From positions 85,289-149,288 of the forward strand of contig JAGAVJ010000026.1 in NCBI GenBank assembly GCA_017942005.1: a DNA stretch of 64,000 nt. The letters are read 5' to 3'. This document shows, piece by piece, positions 34,715-43,494 of the stretch; positions within the stretch are counted from its first letter, which is position 1, and every line of letters starts with the position of its first letter. This stretch comes from Clostridia bacterium. GTDB taxonomy: Bacteria; Bacillota; Clostridia; Oscillospirales; CAG-272. The notes under the pieces were generated by a model. The model had not been told where the DNA came from. It saw only the letters and a list, made by a program, of their open reading frames with translations, and did not search any database. Both the position numbers and the translations under genes were made by a program.

Positions 34715-34766
34715 ATGAATAAAACAAAGAACCCTTGCGGCTAAGATATGGTCACAGGGGTTCTTT
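34715..34766 (-). terminator. Probable terminator of the TerB-PBP2 transcript
   Basis: AAAGAACCC (34726-34734) pairs with GGGTTCTTT (34758-34766). On the minus strand the stem is followed by GTTTTATTC. Apart from this and the repeats, the 34439-34938 gap shows no gene. Confidence 0.55.
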
Positions 34767-34777
34767 GCGTATAACGA

Positions 34778-34938
34778 GGATACGTTTGAGGAGATGCTTT
34801 TTGAAAAAGTACCTCCCCCAAACTCCCACACAAAAACGTTCAAAGAAGGATAGATCAATATTATTCTGTATAAAAGTTTTTTGAAAGGGGATTGGGGAAA
34901 AGCTTTTTTGCAAAAAAGTTTTCCCCAAAACCGTATCC
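34778..34938. repeat. Palindromic element R4 (hairpins C and A) bounded by GGATACG/CGTATCC
   Basis: It begins GGATACG (34778-34784) and ends CGTATCC (34932-34938), exactly one base short of the PBP2 stop codon. It contains a degenerate hairpin C (GAGGAGATGC...GTACCTCC) and hairpin A (GGGGAAAAGC...GTTTTCCCC) preceded by the shared TATAAAAGTTTTTTGAAAGG. The 161-bp total is shorter than R2/R3. Confidence 0.75.
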
Positions 34939-37164
34939 CTAACGTCCGCCAAACCATGCGTCAAATACATCGCGGACACATAGCCCCGCACTGGTTCCGG
35001 ACGCACCGTTTTCGATGACAGACACACATAGAAGTTCCGGGGCGTTCAGCGGCGCAAAGCCTGCAAAGACAGCGTTCGGGCTGCCGTCTCCGCCGATTTC
35101 CGCCGTTCCGGTTTTTGCGCCGACCGGAATACCGTAGCCGCGGAAGACGCGGGTAGCGGAACCGTTTTCCGCGACCTCATGCATGGCTTCGATCAGTGCG
35201 GCGTGGGTTTCCTCGGAAATCGAAATTTTTTCAATGACTTCACCGGATGCATCAAACAGGGGAGCGGCAGTTGCTCCGGCTTCCTTCATCCCGAGCACGT
35301 AGTGTGCCTGATAGCGCGTACCGCCGTTGACAATGGTAGAAAGATACATTGCAAGCTGAATCGGGGTGTAGGCGTTGTATGCCTGCCCGATGGCAGTCTG
35401 AAGCGTTGCCGCACCTGTCCAGGTGATCCCCTTGCTTTGCGTGTAGGCAGGAGAGGAAAGAATTCCGGCAGATTCCGGAAGTTCAACCCCCGTTTTCTGA
35501 CCAAGACCGAGATGCGTCATAAAGTCTGCCATTGTGTTGGCGCCCAGCTGGCGCCCTACATCAAAGAAGAAATAGTTGCAGGAGTCGCATAATGCTTCGA
35601 TGACATTGATGCTGCCGTGGGACAGACCTGTGCGCGTATATAACCAGCAGCGCGGCTGATAATCGTCGTAATAGGTATAAATCCCTTTGGTGTCAATCTT
35701 TGTTTCTGGTGTGATGATGCCGTTTTCCATTGCTGCCGCGGCAATGCCGACCTTGAAGACGGAACCCGGCGCATAAGTTCCCTGTAATGCGCGGTTTAAA
35801 AGGGGGAGCTTCTCATCTTGTGACAGCGCTGTATAATCGTAAGCCGCTAAGTCAAACGTTGGATGGGAAGCGGACGCCAAAATGGCGCCGTTATTCGGGT
35901 CGACCACAATCAGCGCACCGGCGTCCGCGTCCTCACCGCTCTGTGCTTCTCCTGTGGCACGTGCATTTTCCGCAATATAGGCGATATTTTCCGAAAGCGC
36001 TTCTTCCGCTTTGATTTGCAGTTCGATGTCAAGCGTCAGGTACACATCCTTACCGGGAATGGCCTCTTCTATCACGGTTTGTTTTAAAATGCTGCCGTCT
36101 GCACTCATTTCCAGCTGCATCTTGCCGTCCGTACCGCGCAGAACTTCTTCCATGGCGCCTTCAATGCCGTCCAGACCGACCACAGCATCCAGCGGATAGC
36201 CTTGTGCAGTATAGTATTCAACGGATTCCGCCTGAATTTTTCCTGTTCTGCCGAGAATATGCGACGCATATCCGGGATAGCAGTATTCCCGTTCTGTCTG
36301 TACATGGAAGGTGACACCGCTGATATTCTGTTCTTTGATTGGCGTAATCAGGGACAAATCCGTATCCTTAAGCAGAACATAGGGATTGACCGCATCAAAC
36401 TGCAAAACCTCTAAATCATAGCGGATAGCGGCAATGCGGTATGCGGTGTGCATGTCGTATAGAAGGTGTTTGGAGGATGTTTCTGTTTCTGGTTCCGAAC
36501 TGGAGGAGACTGCATTTTTACTTGTCGATGCACCATGGCTGCTTCCATTCATTTCATCGGTTTCCGTTTCCTCATAGAGATGATAGCGCACAAACATGGC
36601 GTCAAGCAGCTGCTCTGCGGTGAGAGACACTGTGGTATCCATGCCAAGCGTCACAAGATAATTCTCATATCGGGTACGGTCGGAGGACGAAAGCGTTTCC
36701 GGCTTTAAAAAGAACAGATACCGTCCGTCGGCATATCCGTCTGTGACAGGCAGGGTGGAGGTACGCATATCGATTCCGGCATGATCAAACAGGGTAAGCA
36801 GCGTGAAAAGCGTCTCATTTGCGGAAGCGTCTTCCTTTGGAAAGGATACCGCGTCCAGTACCATTTGGTACCGCATGATATCCTGTACCAGCGGTGTGCC
36901 GTTTCGGTCAAGAATCGAACCGCGCCGTGCCTTGACAGTTACCGTGCGCTGTGTTACAGTGATTTTTTCTCCATTGTAGGTAACGGTGCTGCCGTCCATG
37001 TCCGCATGCTGTATGGTCATAAACCGTACAATGTACAGACTGATGACGGTGAGAAACAGCACGCATAAAACGGCATACCGCCACAGTCCCTGCTTTGCGC
37101 TGTGGGTGCGGTTTGCCGTGGGGGCAGCTTTTTTGGCAGAACGGTTTTGTTTCTTTTTCGGCAT
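34939..37164 (-). CDS. mrdA: Penicillin-binding protein 2, elongasome transpeptidase
   Basis: A protein of 741 residues with a basic N-terminus, one transmembrane segment (about 28-50), a dimerisation domain starting at 'KARRGSILDRNGTPLV', and a transpeptidase domain with SxxK ('YAPGSVFKVG', Ser468), SxN ('CDSCNYFFF') and KTG ('VGAKTGTAEIGG'). It crosslinks new peptidoglycan with RodA. A Ser/Glu-rich stretch (about 207-232, 'GSSHGASTSKNAVSSSSEPE') interrupts the non-penicillin-binding domain. It lies 112 bases downstream of the TerB gene on the same strand with no obvious promoter of its own, so cotranscription is likely. Its stop abuts repeat R4. Confidence 0.94.
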   Translation of the reverse strand: MPKKKQNRSAKKAAPTANRTHSAKQGLWRYAVLCVLFLTVISLYIVRFMTIQHADMDGSTVTYNGEKITVTQRTVTVKARRGSILDRNGTPLVQDIMRYQMVLDAVSFPKEDASANETLFTLLTLFDHAGIDMRTSTLPVTDGYADGRYLFFLKPETLSSSDRTRYENYLVTLGMDTTVSLTAEQLLDAMFVRYHLYEETETDEMNGSSHGASTSKNAVSSSSEPETETSSKHLLYDMHTAYRIAAIRYDLEVLQFDAVNPYVLLKDTDLSLITPIKEQNISGVTFHVQTEREYCYPGYASHILGRTGKIQAESVEYYTAQGYPLDAVVGLDGIEGAMEEVLRGTDGKMQLEMSADGSILKQTVIEEAIPGKDVYLTLDIELQIKAEEALSENIAYIAENARATGEAQSGEDADAGALIVVDPNNGAILASASHPTFDLAAYDYTALSQDEKLPLLNRALQGTYAPGSVFKVGIAAAAMENGIITPETKIDTKGIYTYYDDYQPRCWLYTRTGLSHGSINVIEALCDSCNYFFFDVGRQLGANTMADFMTHLGLGQKTGVELPESAGILSSPAYTQSKGITWTGAATLQTAIGQAYNAYTPIQLAMYLSTIVNGGTRYQAHYVLGMKEAGATAAPLFDASGEVIEKISISEETHAALIEAMHEVAENGSATRVFRGYGIPVGAKTGTAEIGGDGSPNAVFAGFAPLNAPELLCVSVIENGASGTSAGLCVRDVFDAWFGGR

Positions 37165-37276
37165 GAGCGGTAAAAGCAGCTCCTTTCTGACAGGTTCGAT
37201 GAAAGGGAGAAGGAGAGATATGGCGTCTATGTGACAATTGGCGTATCATCTGCACGGATGCATGCGGCAGGCATTC

Positions 37277-39283
37277 TTAAGCATCGTCCTCACGTGCGCA
37301 CACGGCATTCATGACGTCGTTTGCATAAAAATCGGACAGCGACCAGAAGGAACCGTCTGCATCAAGTACAGTATCATCCGTATAGGTGACGGCAAGCTCA
37401 TTGATCGCATCGGCGACCGCGTCCCCAAGCATCGCGGCAGACGCGCACAGTGCGGAGAATTCCGCTTCTTCACGGCAGATGATGTGCTTGAGCGCGGTAT
37501 AGTAGAATGTATTCAGATGGCGGACAAAGTTTTCATAGGGGTCATCATATAAAATGTCCTCCTCGGAATCGTCCTCAGCTTCCGCGGTATCAGAAACGGC
37601 ACAACTCGCTGCGGCGGCAGGATTGTTGTCGGTATCCGATGCTGCCGACAAGGAAGGTTCTGTCGTCGATAGGGGAGCGTCCAGCCTGGACGGGATGTTC
37701 TGGGCGTGATCTTCTTCAATTGGCACAAGCAGCTCTGTATTCGCCCAGGAATCCTGCTCCAATGCAAGTGCAGCTGTGGGGGAGAGGGTTGTGGAAAGCG
37801 GCTCGTACAAGGCGGCATATGCGGATTCTTCTTCCAGACGCTTTTTTTCTGCGGCGCTTTTCGGAGAAGCTACGTCCGACGGCTTTTTTGCGGTTTTTGC
37901 CTGTTTCTGCGGCGGAGGAAGAACACGTGCAAAGTAATCCTTGATATAGGTTTTTAAAATTTCCGGAACACCGGCGGCGTTCAGCCGTGCTTTGATGCCC
38001 AGATGTGCGCGGATGCAGTTTTCCGCAAGCTTGAACAGGTCGGAAATAATAAATTTCAGCTGATAGGAACGGGAAAGCGACAGGTAGGATACGTCAATGC
38101 GCCGCTTGCAGGCATAGGTACACAGCGCACCCGAAAAGGCATTACGCGACTGCTGCACTTCGCTGAAGCCGAGCAAGGATACAAAGTCCGGATCGGTTTC
38201 CCACGCATAACGTAGGGCGCCGAGCACGGAGGTATAAAGATGTTCTTCAAACAGCGGACGGTTTTCGCGTGTCAGATATTTGCTTTGCTTCCACTGCGCA
38301 CCGGTGAGCACATCACACAGCTGTGCTGTGATGGGGCAGTCGCCGTCCGCGTTGAATTCAATATAGAATTCCCGAAAGGTCAATATTGAAACCAGTGTCG
38401 GCAGAATGTCGGCAAGGCGATTGAGTGGGGCTGGCAGCTCCCACACAAGGCAGTAGTCGCAGACCCATTCTCCGAGATAGCGGTCAAGGCGCGGAAACTG
38501 TTCTCTGTAGGCGAGCCAGAGGTCGCAAAGCTTCTGCAATCCTTCTTTCGGTGGGATTTTGTCCGGCAGATTGATGATTTCATAAACGTAAAGAAAGATA
38601 TAGCTGTAGTCGGAGGCGAGATAGACGCCGTGCCGTACATTGTCGCGCCAATAGAGATACCACCGCAGCTGATCCTGCGACATTGCTGCGTACTGCGGCA
38701 TATAGGCAAAAAAGTTGACAAACGGGCACTCTCCTGCGGTACGGTTGTAGTACCGTTCGGCATCTGCCGTGAAGCGTTCATAATAGGAAAACCGCTCCGG
38801 CCAGCGGAAAATACCGACATGTTTGATAAAGCTGTTTTCCGGCACATAGCTGCATACCGGCTGTGCCATTTGCGGGGCGACGTCGCCGGGGGTATGCAGG
38901 GGGAGAGCGGATGCTTTTGACCCGGGATATCGATTAGCACTGCATTCTGCAGGGGTAAGATTTTCGGGATTTTCGGAGGGAAATGAACGGTTCTGGCGGC
39001 GGTAGGCTGCGGCGCGCTGCATTCGGTTTGTGATATTTGGCGTTGGCGGCAGCGGAATGCGCACCTCGTCTGCCATGTCCATTCCCGGGTTGTCCTCTAT
39101 GACATGCGGCGCATCGATTTCTACGGTACTTGTATCACGCGGCGCGAAGTCTGCTGGTGACTGCTGCTTTGCACGGCGCGGCAGCATGTTGTCAAGATCC
39201 CAGAAGTCGTCTTTTTTCTGTTCGTCTGAGGTCTGCTGCTTCTGTGCTGTTTCTGTGCTGTCTTTATCAGTTCTGTCACGCAT
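37277..39283 (-). CDS. TerB_N/TerB_C domain protein
   Basis: A protein of 668 residues with no signal or membrane segment. Residues 1-155 are polar and likely disordered. A TerB_N-like domain spans about 155-330, with the hallmark 'LRWYLYWRDNVRHGVYL...DYSYIFLYVYEIINL' pattern. A helical region continues to about 470, then a Lys/Ala/Ser- and acidic-rich linker (470-590), and a TerB_C-like end with 'AMLGDAVADAINELAV' and 'FWSLSDFYANDVMNAV'. TerB_N/C proteins often neighbour a DUF2791-type ATPase and a helicase in predicted stress or defence loci. Here the ATPase is 2.7 kb away on the other strand. The exact biochemical role is unknown. It is the first gene of a unit leading into PBP2. Confidence 0.8.
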   Translation of the reverse strand: MRDRTDKDSTETAQKQQTSDEQKKDDFWDLDNMLPRRAKQQSPADFAPRDTSTVEIDAPHVIEDNPGMDMADEVRIPLPPTPNITNRMQRAAAYRRQNRSFPSENPENLTPAECSANRYPGSKASALPLHTPGDVAPQMAQPVCSYVPENSFIKHVGIFRWPERFSYYERFTADAERYYNRTAGECPFVNFFAYMPQYAAMSQDQLRWYLYWRDNVRHGVYLASDYSYIFLYVYEIINLPDKIPPKEGLQKLCDLWLAYREQFPRLDRYLGEWVCDYCLVWELPAPLNRLADILPTLVSILTFREFYIEFNADGDCPITAQLCDVLTGAQWKQSKYLTRENRPLFEEHLYTSVLGALRYAWETDPDFVSLLGFSEVQQSRNAFSGALCTYACKRRIDVSYLSLSRSYQLKFIISDLFKLAENCIRAHLGIKARLNAAGVPEILKTYIKDYFARVLPPPQKQAKTAKKPSDVASPKSAAEKKRLEEESAYAALYEPLSTTLSPTAALALEQDSWANTELLVPIEEDHAQNIPSRLDAPLSTTEPSLSAASDTDNNPAAAASCAVSDTAEAEDDSEEDILYDDPYENFVRHLNTFYYTALKHIICREEAEFSALCASAAMLGDAVADAINELAVTYTDDTVLDADGSFWSLSDFYANDVMNAVCAREDDA

Positions 39284-39323
39284 GCGATATCAAATCCTCC
39301 TGTTCGATGCAATCTTAAATTTA

Positions 39324-39352
39324 ATTATATCATATTCACAACGGAAAATCAA
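39324..39352 (-). promoter_or_regulatory. Promoter of the TerB-PBP2 unit
   Basis: On the minus strand TTGATT (39347-39352), 17 bases, TATAAT (39324-39329). Confidence 0.7.
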
Positions 39353-39433
39353 TTGAGTGTATGTGAACTTTTCCGGTATTCCGCAGAAAAAATGTTGTGG
39401 GAAAATTTTTTATGAAAAAGAAAGAAAAATTTC

Positions 39434-39462
39434 TTTACAAATCTGCATATATTTGATATAAT
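39434..39462 (+). promoter_or_regulatory. Promoter of third solute-binding lipoprotein gene
   Basis: TTTACA (39434-39439), 17 bases, TATAAT (39457-39462), leaving a leader of about 180 bases. The 39284-39648 gap holds only this and the divergent TerB promoter. Confidence 0.7.
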
Positions 39463-39648
39463 AGAGGTAAACATAAGTAAACAGATATAAGAACGTTTTT
39501 ATACGGCAGAGAATCAAATATACAGTGGATCTGTTCGATATTCCGACTTACTGTATAAAAACATGGAAATGAAACCGCCAGCCTCATTTCTATGTTTGAG
39601 AATAATTGAACGGTTTCTAATACAGAATTGATGAGAAAGGTGATTATA

Positions 39649-41160
39649 ATGAAACAAAAAACAATCGTGTCCCTTTTGCTTGCAGCCGTTGTGCTTGCAG
39701 CAGTTTCTTCCTGCGGTGACAGCAGTGAAAAGGGAAAGGAAGAAAACACCACACCGACGGACAGCACCGCTGCAACGGAAGCCGTTACAGAGGAAACGCT
39801 GAAATCCCTTTTACCCGAAGGACTGGACTATGGCGGAGCGGAATTCAGGGTACTTAGCGGTCCTTATTTTGAAAATGATGTATGGATGCTGCATGTAGAT
39901 GAGGCAAGCGGCGACGTTGTCAACGATGCGGTATATAACCGCATTGCAAAAACGGAATCGGATCTCAATATGAAGTTTACATATACGGATATCTGTACGC
40001 AGACCTCAGGTTCAGAAGACCCTGCAAAGCTGATTACCCGCTCGGTCACTGCGGGTTCTGACGATTACGATTTGATTTTCGGTTGTGCGTACAACCTGGC
40101 GCCGCTGGTCGTCAACAATATGTTCTACAACCTGGAAGGTAATGAATATCTGCATCTTGATCAGCCGTGGTGGTATCAGAATTTTAATAAGGAGCTGACC
40201 ATTGGCGAGGGTAAAACGTTTTTTGTCACAGGGGATATCACGCTGGGCGTTCTGCGCAATATGAGCTGCATGTACGTCAATAAGCAGCTGTATGCCCAGT
40301 ATTATGAAAGCGTTGATGAAATGTACCAGGAGGTGCTGGACGGAAAATGGACCTTTGAACGCCTTGCACAGAACTGCACCGACCTGTATCAGGACCTGAA
40401 CGGCGACGGCAAGCCAAGCGACGAGGACCGGTACGGTATCGGTGTTATTACTGCGAGCTTGACCGACCACTTTACCTATGACGCAGGAATCCGTGTGACC
40501 GCGCGCGACGAAAACAATCTCCCGTATCTTGTGATGAACAATGAAAAAACGGTGAACCATACGCAGCGACTGTATGATTTGTATTATCAGAATCCCGGCG
40601 TCCGTGTCTTCCCGCCGGACTACAATTCTCTGGACATTGTCATGCCGAAAAAGTTCAATGCAAACGAGCTTTTATATCTGCCGGGCTGGTTTTATACATC
40701 TGAGCTTCTGCGTGATATGGAAGTCGATTATGCGGTCATTCCGTTCCCCAAATATGACGAGTCGCAGGAAACCTATCTGTCACTGGCACACGATATTTCT
40801 GTAATTTCCTGTCTGCCGTCGACCTGCACCAAGGCGGACATGGCAGGGGCGGTTATGGAAACTTTGGCATTTGAAGGCTACAAGAATCTGCTGCCGGCAT
40901 ATTATGAGGTCGCAATCAAGGTGAAATATACGCGGGACTCCACCGATGCGGCAATGCAGATTCTGGATATCATTCACGACAACTCGACGACTGACTTTGC
41001 GTTTATCTATAACTACGCGCTCAACGGTATCGGTCTGATTGAACGTGATTTGATGGGCGGAAAATCTGCCGATTTTGCTTCCAAATATGCAAAGAGCGAA
41101 AAAACATATCAGAAAAAGCTGGATAAACTGATTGAAGCTTATACTTCCATTGATTCCTGA
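39649..41160 (+). CDS. Extracellular solute-binding lipoprotein, paralogue 3
   Basis: A protein of 503 residues from ATG 39649, which follows GAGAAAGGTGAT; the ATG seven codons earlier is less suitable. The lipobox is 'AVSSC' and a Thr/Glu linker follows. It shares family marks with the genes at 31.2 and 33.0 kb: 'LDQPWWYQNFNKEL', 'NMSCMYVNKQLYAQYY', 'DLNGDGKPSDEDRYGIG', 'YAVIPFPKYDESQETYLS', 'ILDIIHDNSTTDFAFIYNY'. It is the only gene of its transcript, ended by a terminator at 41188. No permease is nearby. Confidence 0.86.
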   Translation: MKQKTIVSLLLAAVVLAAVSSCGDSSEKGKEENTTPTDSTAATEAVTEETLKSLLPEGLDYGGAEFRVLSGPYFENDVWMLHVDEASGDVVNDAVYNRIAKTESDLNMKFTYTDICTQTSGSEDPAKLITRSVTAGSDDYDLIFGCAYNLAPLVVNNMFYNLEGNEYLHLDQPWWYQNFNKELTIGEGKTFFVTGDITLGVLRNMSCMYVNKQLYAQYYESVDEMYQEVLDGKWTFERLAQNCTDLYQDLNGDGKPSDEDRYGIGVITASLTDHFTYDAGIRVTARDENNLPYLVMNNEKTVNHTQRLYDLYYQNPGVRVFPPDYNSLDIVMPKKFNANELLYLPGWFYTSELLRDMEVDYAVIPFPKYDESQETYLSLAHDISVISCLPSTCTKADMAGAVMETLAFEGYKNLLPAYYEVAIKVKYTRDSTDAAMQILDIIHDNSTTDFAFIYNYALNGIGLIERDLMGGKSADFASKYAKSEKTYQKKLDKLIEAYTSIDS

Positions 41161-41187
41161 TTCAAAACAGACTATTAAAATCGTGCA

Positions 41188-41230
41188 GAAAACCGTGTGC
41201 AGAAGAATTTGCACGCGGTTTCTCTGTTTT
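41188..41230 (+). terminator. Terminator after third solute-binding lipoprotein gene
   Basis: AAACCGTGTGCA (41190-41201) pairs with TGCACGCGGTTT (41210-41221), followed by CTCTGTTTTC. Confidence 0.75.
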
Positions 41231-41277
41231 CAAACCACGATACAATAAACACATTGCGAAAAAAGGAGCAACATATC

Positions 41278-41808
41278 ATGTTGGAATACAGAACATTGCA
41301 GGAGCATGAAATTGAGAGGGAATTGTTCCGACACTTTCAGCGTCATCAGGTGGTTACAAAATGCTATCGAAAGGAAAACGGACAATGGGTGATCCGGGAT
41401 GCGCCGTTTATCGATGATTGGTCGGAAGACGATTATATGGAATTGATTTCCTGTCTGAAACATACCGTTTGTACAGGCGGTTTGGTTTTGGGCGCATTTG
41501 CAGACGGCGTACTGAAGGGGTTCGTTTCTGTGGAGCGTACCTTGTTCGGCGGCAGTCAAAATTATCTTGATCTGACAAGCCTTCATGTTTCGGAGGATAT
41601 GCGGAAAAAGGGCATCGGTGCGGCGCTCTTTTTGGCAGCGAAAGCGTGGGCAAAGGAACACGGTGCGAAAAAGCTATATATTTCCGCGCATTCCGCTGTG
41701 GAAAGTCAGGCGTTTTATCACAAGATGGGCTGTACAGAGGCGGAACAGTACAATCAGGCGCATGTGGAAAAGGAGCCGTTTGACTGTCAGATGGAGTGTA
41801 CAGTGTAA
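41278..41808 (+). CDS. GNAT-family N-acetyltransferase
   Basis: A protein of 176 residues from ATG 41278, preceded by AAAAAAGGAG. The longer frame from 41197 begins inside a terminator. The GNAT core is visible as strand 'YLDLTSLHVSEDMRKKGIGAALF' (the R/Q-x-x-G-x-G/A acetyl-CoA pyrophosphate loop is 'RKKGIGA') and 'AKKLYISAHSAVESQAFYHKMGC'. The acceptor substrate cannot be read. It sits between the lipoprotein and the BREX-type ATPase on the same strand but each has its own signals, so I see no functional link. Confidence 0.88.
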   Translation: MLEYRTLQEHEIERELFRHFQRHQVVTKCYRKENGQWVIRDAPFIDDWSEDDYMELISCLKHTVCTGGLVLGAFADGVLKGFVSVERTLFGGSQNYLDLTSLHVSEDMRKKGIGAALFLAAKAWAKEHGAKKLYISAHSAVESQAFYHKMGCTEAEQYNQAHVEKEPFDCQMECTV

Positions 41809-41892
41809 TCAATCGTACAGCAAAATAGGATACGGGTTTTCATGCGCTATTTATTTGTAAAGATAAAACACGGAATTTTTTACTTCTCCGGA

Positions 41893-41921
41893 TTGATTTT
41901 CTACCTGAAACATGGTATAAT
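41893..41921 (+). promoter_or_regulatory. Promoter of BREX-type ATPase operon
   Basis: TTGATT (41893-41898), 17 bases, TATAAT (41916-41921). Confidence 0.7.
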
Positions 41922-41976
41922 ATACGCATAGCGCATGATGTAAACTATTTGTGTTAAGATTTGGGGGAACATTTCC

Positions 41977-43494
41977 ATGGATGAGACAATTCGCGTACCG
42001 AAGCGTATATTATCCACCCTGCTGACCTCGATTGCAGCGGGTGTTGTGCCGCGCACCGGTGCGCCATATATCGCCATCGGCAGAACAGAGGAAATTGCCG
42101 CGCTGCTGTCTGATCTTGACAATGTGTCAGAAGGCGCAGCTACAATGCGGTTTATCATTGGCAAATACGGCTCCGGCAAGAGCTTTCTTTTGCAGCTCAT
42201 CCGCGGTACGGCATTAGAACGCGGCTTTGTGTGTGCGGACGCCGACCTGTCGCCGGAGAGACGCATCTGCGGCACCAAGGGGACAGGCATTGCAACCTAC
42301 AGAGAACTGATGCGCAATCTGTCTTCCAAAACATCACCGGACGGCGGCGCGCTGACCACAATTATTACGCGCTGGCTCTCCGGTCTTCAGACAACGCTGG
42401 CGGCAGACGGTTTGAATCCCGGCTCTGAGGAGTTCCGCCGCGCACTGACAAAAGAAATTTTTACGGTCACACGCGATATGGAGGGACAAGTCGGCGGATT
42501 TGATTTTGCATCGGTATTGAACCGCTATTACCATGCGTATACCGATGAGGACGAAGAAACGAAGAGCGCCTGCATTCGCTGGCTGCGCGGGGAATATCCC
42601 ACAAAAACGGAAGCCAGAGCGGCGCTTGGCGTCGGAAGCATCATAGACGACGATACCTGGTACGACTATGTTAAGCTGTGGGCGGTCTTTTTCCGCAAAA
42701 TCGGCTACAGGGGATTTGTTGTGATGATTGACGAATGTGTCAATCTTTATAAGATCACCAACCGCATTTCCCGCGAAAACAATTACGAGAAAATTCTGTC
42801 GATGTTCAACGACACCCTGCAGGGGAAAGCGGAGGGGCTTGCCCTTCTGCTCGGCGGAACACCGCAATTTTTAGAGGACACAAGACGCGGACTGTTCAGC
42901 TATGAAGCGCTGCGTTCCCGCTTGGCGGAAGGACAGTTTAACGGCGTTGGTGCAGGCAATACGACTGCGTACAAGAATATGCTCGGTCCGGTCATCCGTC
43001 TGCGCCGCCTTTCCGATGACGAAATGTATGCATTGATTGCACGCATCGCACGTTTGCACGGACAAAATTACAACTGGGATATTTCCGCACGTGTGACGAC
43101 GGAGGATATGACCGCATTTTTAAAGCTCTGTCTTGCCAGAGCCGGTGCGGACGCGATGATTACCCCGCGTGAAATCATCCGCGATTTCTGTACCGTATTA
43201 AATATTCTGTCGCAGAATCCCAATGTGACGTTTCGGGAGGTTCTCGGCGATGGAAGTGCTGTAACGCTTGCGCATGGAAATGGAAGCGGAAGCAGCAGTG
43301 CGGAAGCGGAAATCGAAAACAGCGCTGTGCTTGACGCTGCTTTGGATGATGCGGAAGCGACGGCAGAGACTGCCCCTGTGGAAGCAGGTGCAGTCCAAAC
43401 GCCCGCATCCGGTGAGCTCTCCAATCAGCCGAATCCGTCCAACGAATACAAAGCGGATGATTTTGACTTTGATCTTGCCGATCTTGATGTATGA
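41977..43494 (+). CDS. BREX-type (DUF2791/BrxC-BrxD-like) P-loop ATPase
   Basis: A protein of 505 residues. Walker A is GKYGSGKS (62-69), and Walker B is 'FVVMIDECVNLYK' with Asp252-Glu253, followed by a sensor-like 'LALLLGGTPQFLED'. The N-terminal 'RVPKRILSTLLTSIAAGVVP...YIAIGR' and 'YRELMRNLS' are typical of the BrxC/BrxD ATP-binding family. The last 80 residues are acidic, ending 'DDFDFDLADLDV', a possible protein- or DNA-mimic tail. In other genomes such ATPases accompany TerB_N proteins and helicases; the TerB gene here is at 37.3-39.3 kb and no helicase is visible. It overlaps the next lipoprotein gene by 4 bases. GGGGGAA precedes ATG 41977. Confidence 0.83.
   Translation: MDETIRVPKRILSTLLTSIAAGVVPRTGAPYIAIGRTEEIAALLSDLDNVSEGAATMRFIIGKYGSGKSFLLQLIRGTALERGFVCADADLSPERRICGTKGTGIATYRELMRNLSSKTSPDGGALTTIITRWLSGLQTTLAADGLNPGSEEFRRALTKEIFTVTRDMEGQVGGFDFASVLNRYYHAYTDEDEETKSACIRWLRGEYPTKTEARAALGVGSIIDDDTWYDYVKLWAVFFRKIGYRGFVVMIDECVNLYKITNRISRENNYEKILSMFNDTLQGKAEGLALLLGGTPQFLEDTRRGLFSYEALRSRLAEGQFNGVGAGNTTAYKNMLGPVIRLRRLSDDEMYALIARIARLHGQNYNWDISARVTTEDMTAFLKLCLARAGADAMITPREIIRDFCTVLNILSQNPNVTFREVLGDGSAVTLAHGNGSGSSSAEAEIENSAVLDAALDDAEATAETAPVEAGAVQTPASGELSNQPNPSNEYKADDFDFDLADLDV

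Noticed and set aside
37277..39283. Calling the TerB-domain protein a tellurite-resistance gene
   Set aside because: No TerC/D/E/Z partners are present, and TerB_N/TerB_C architecture is associated with broader stress or defence contexts.
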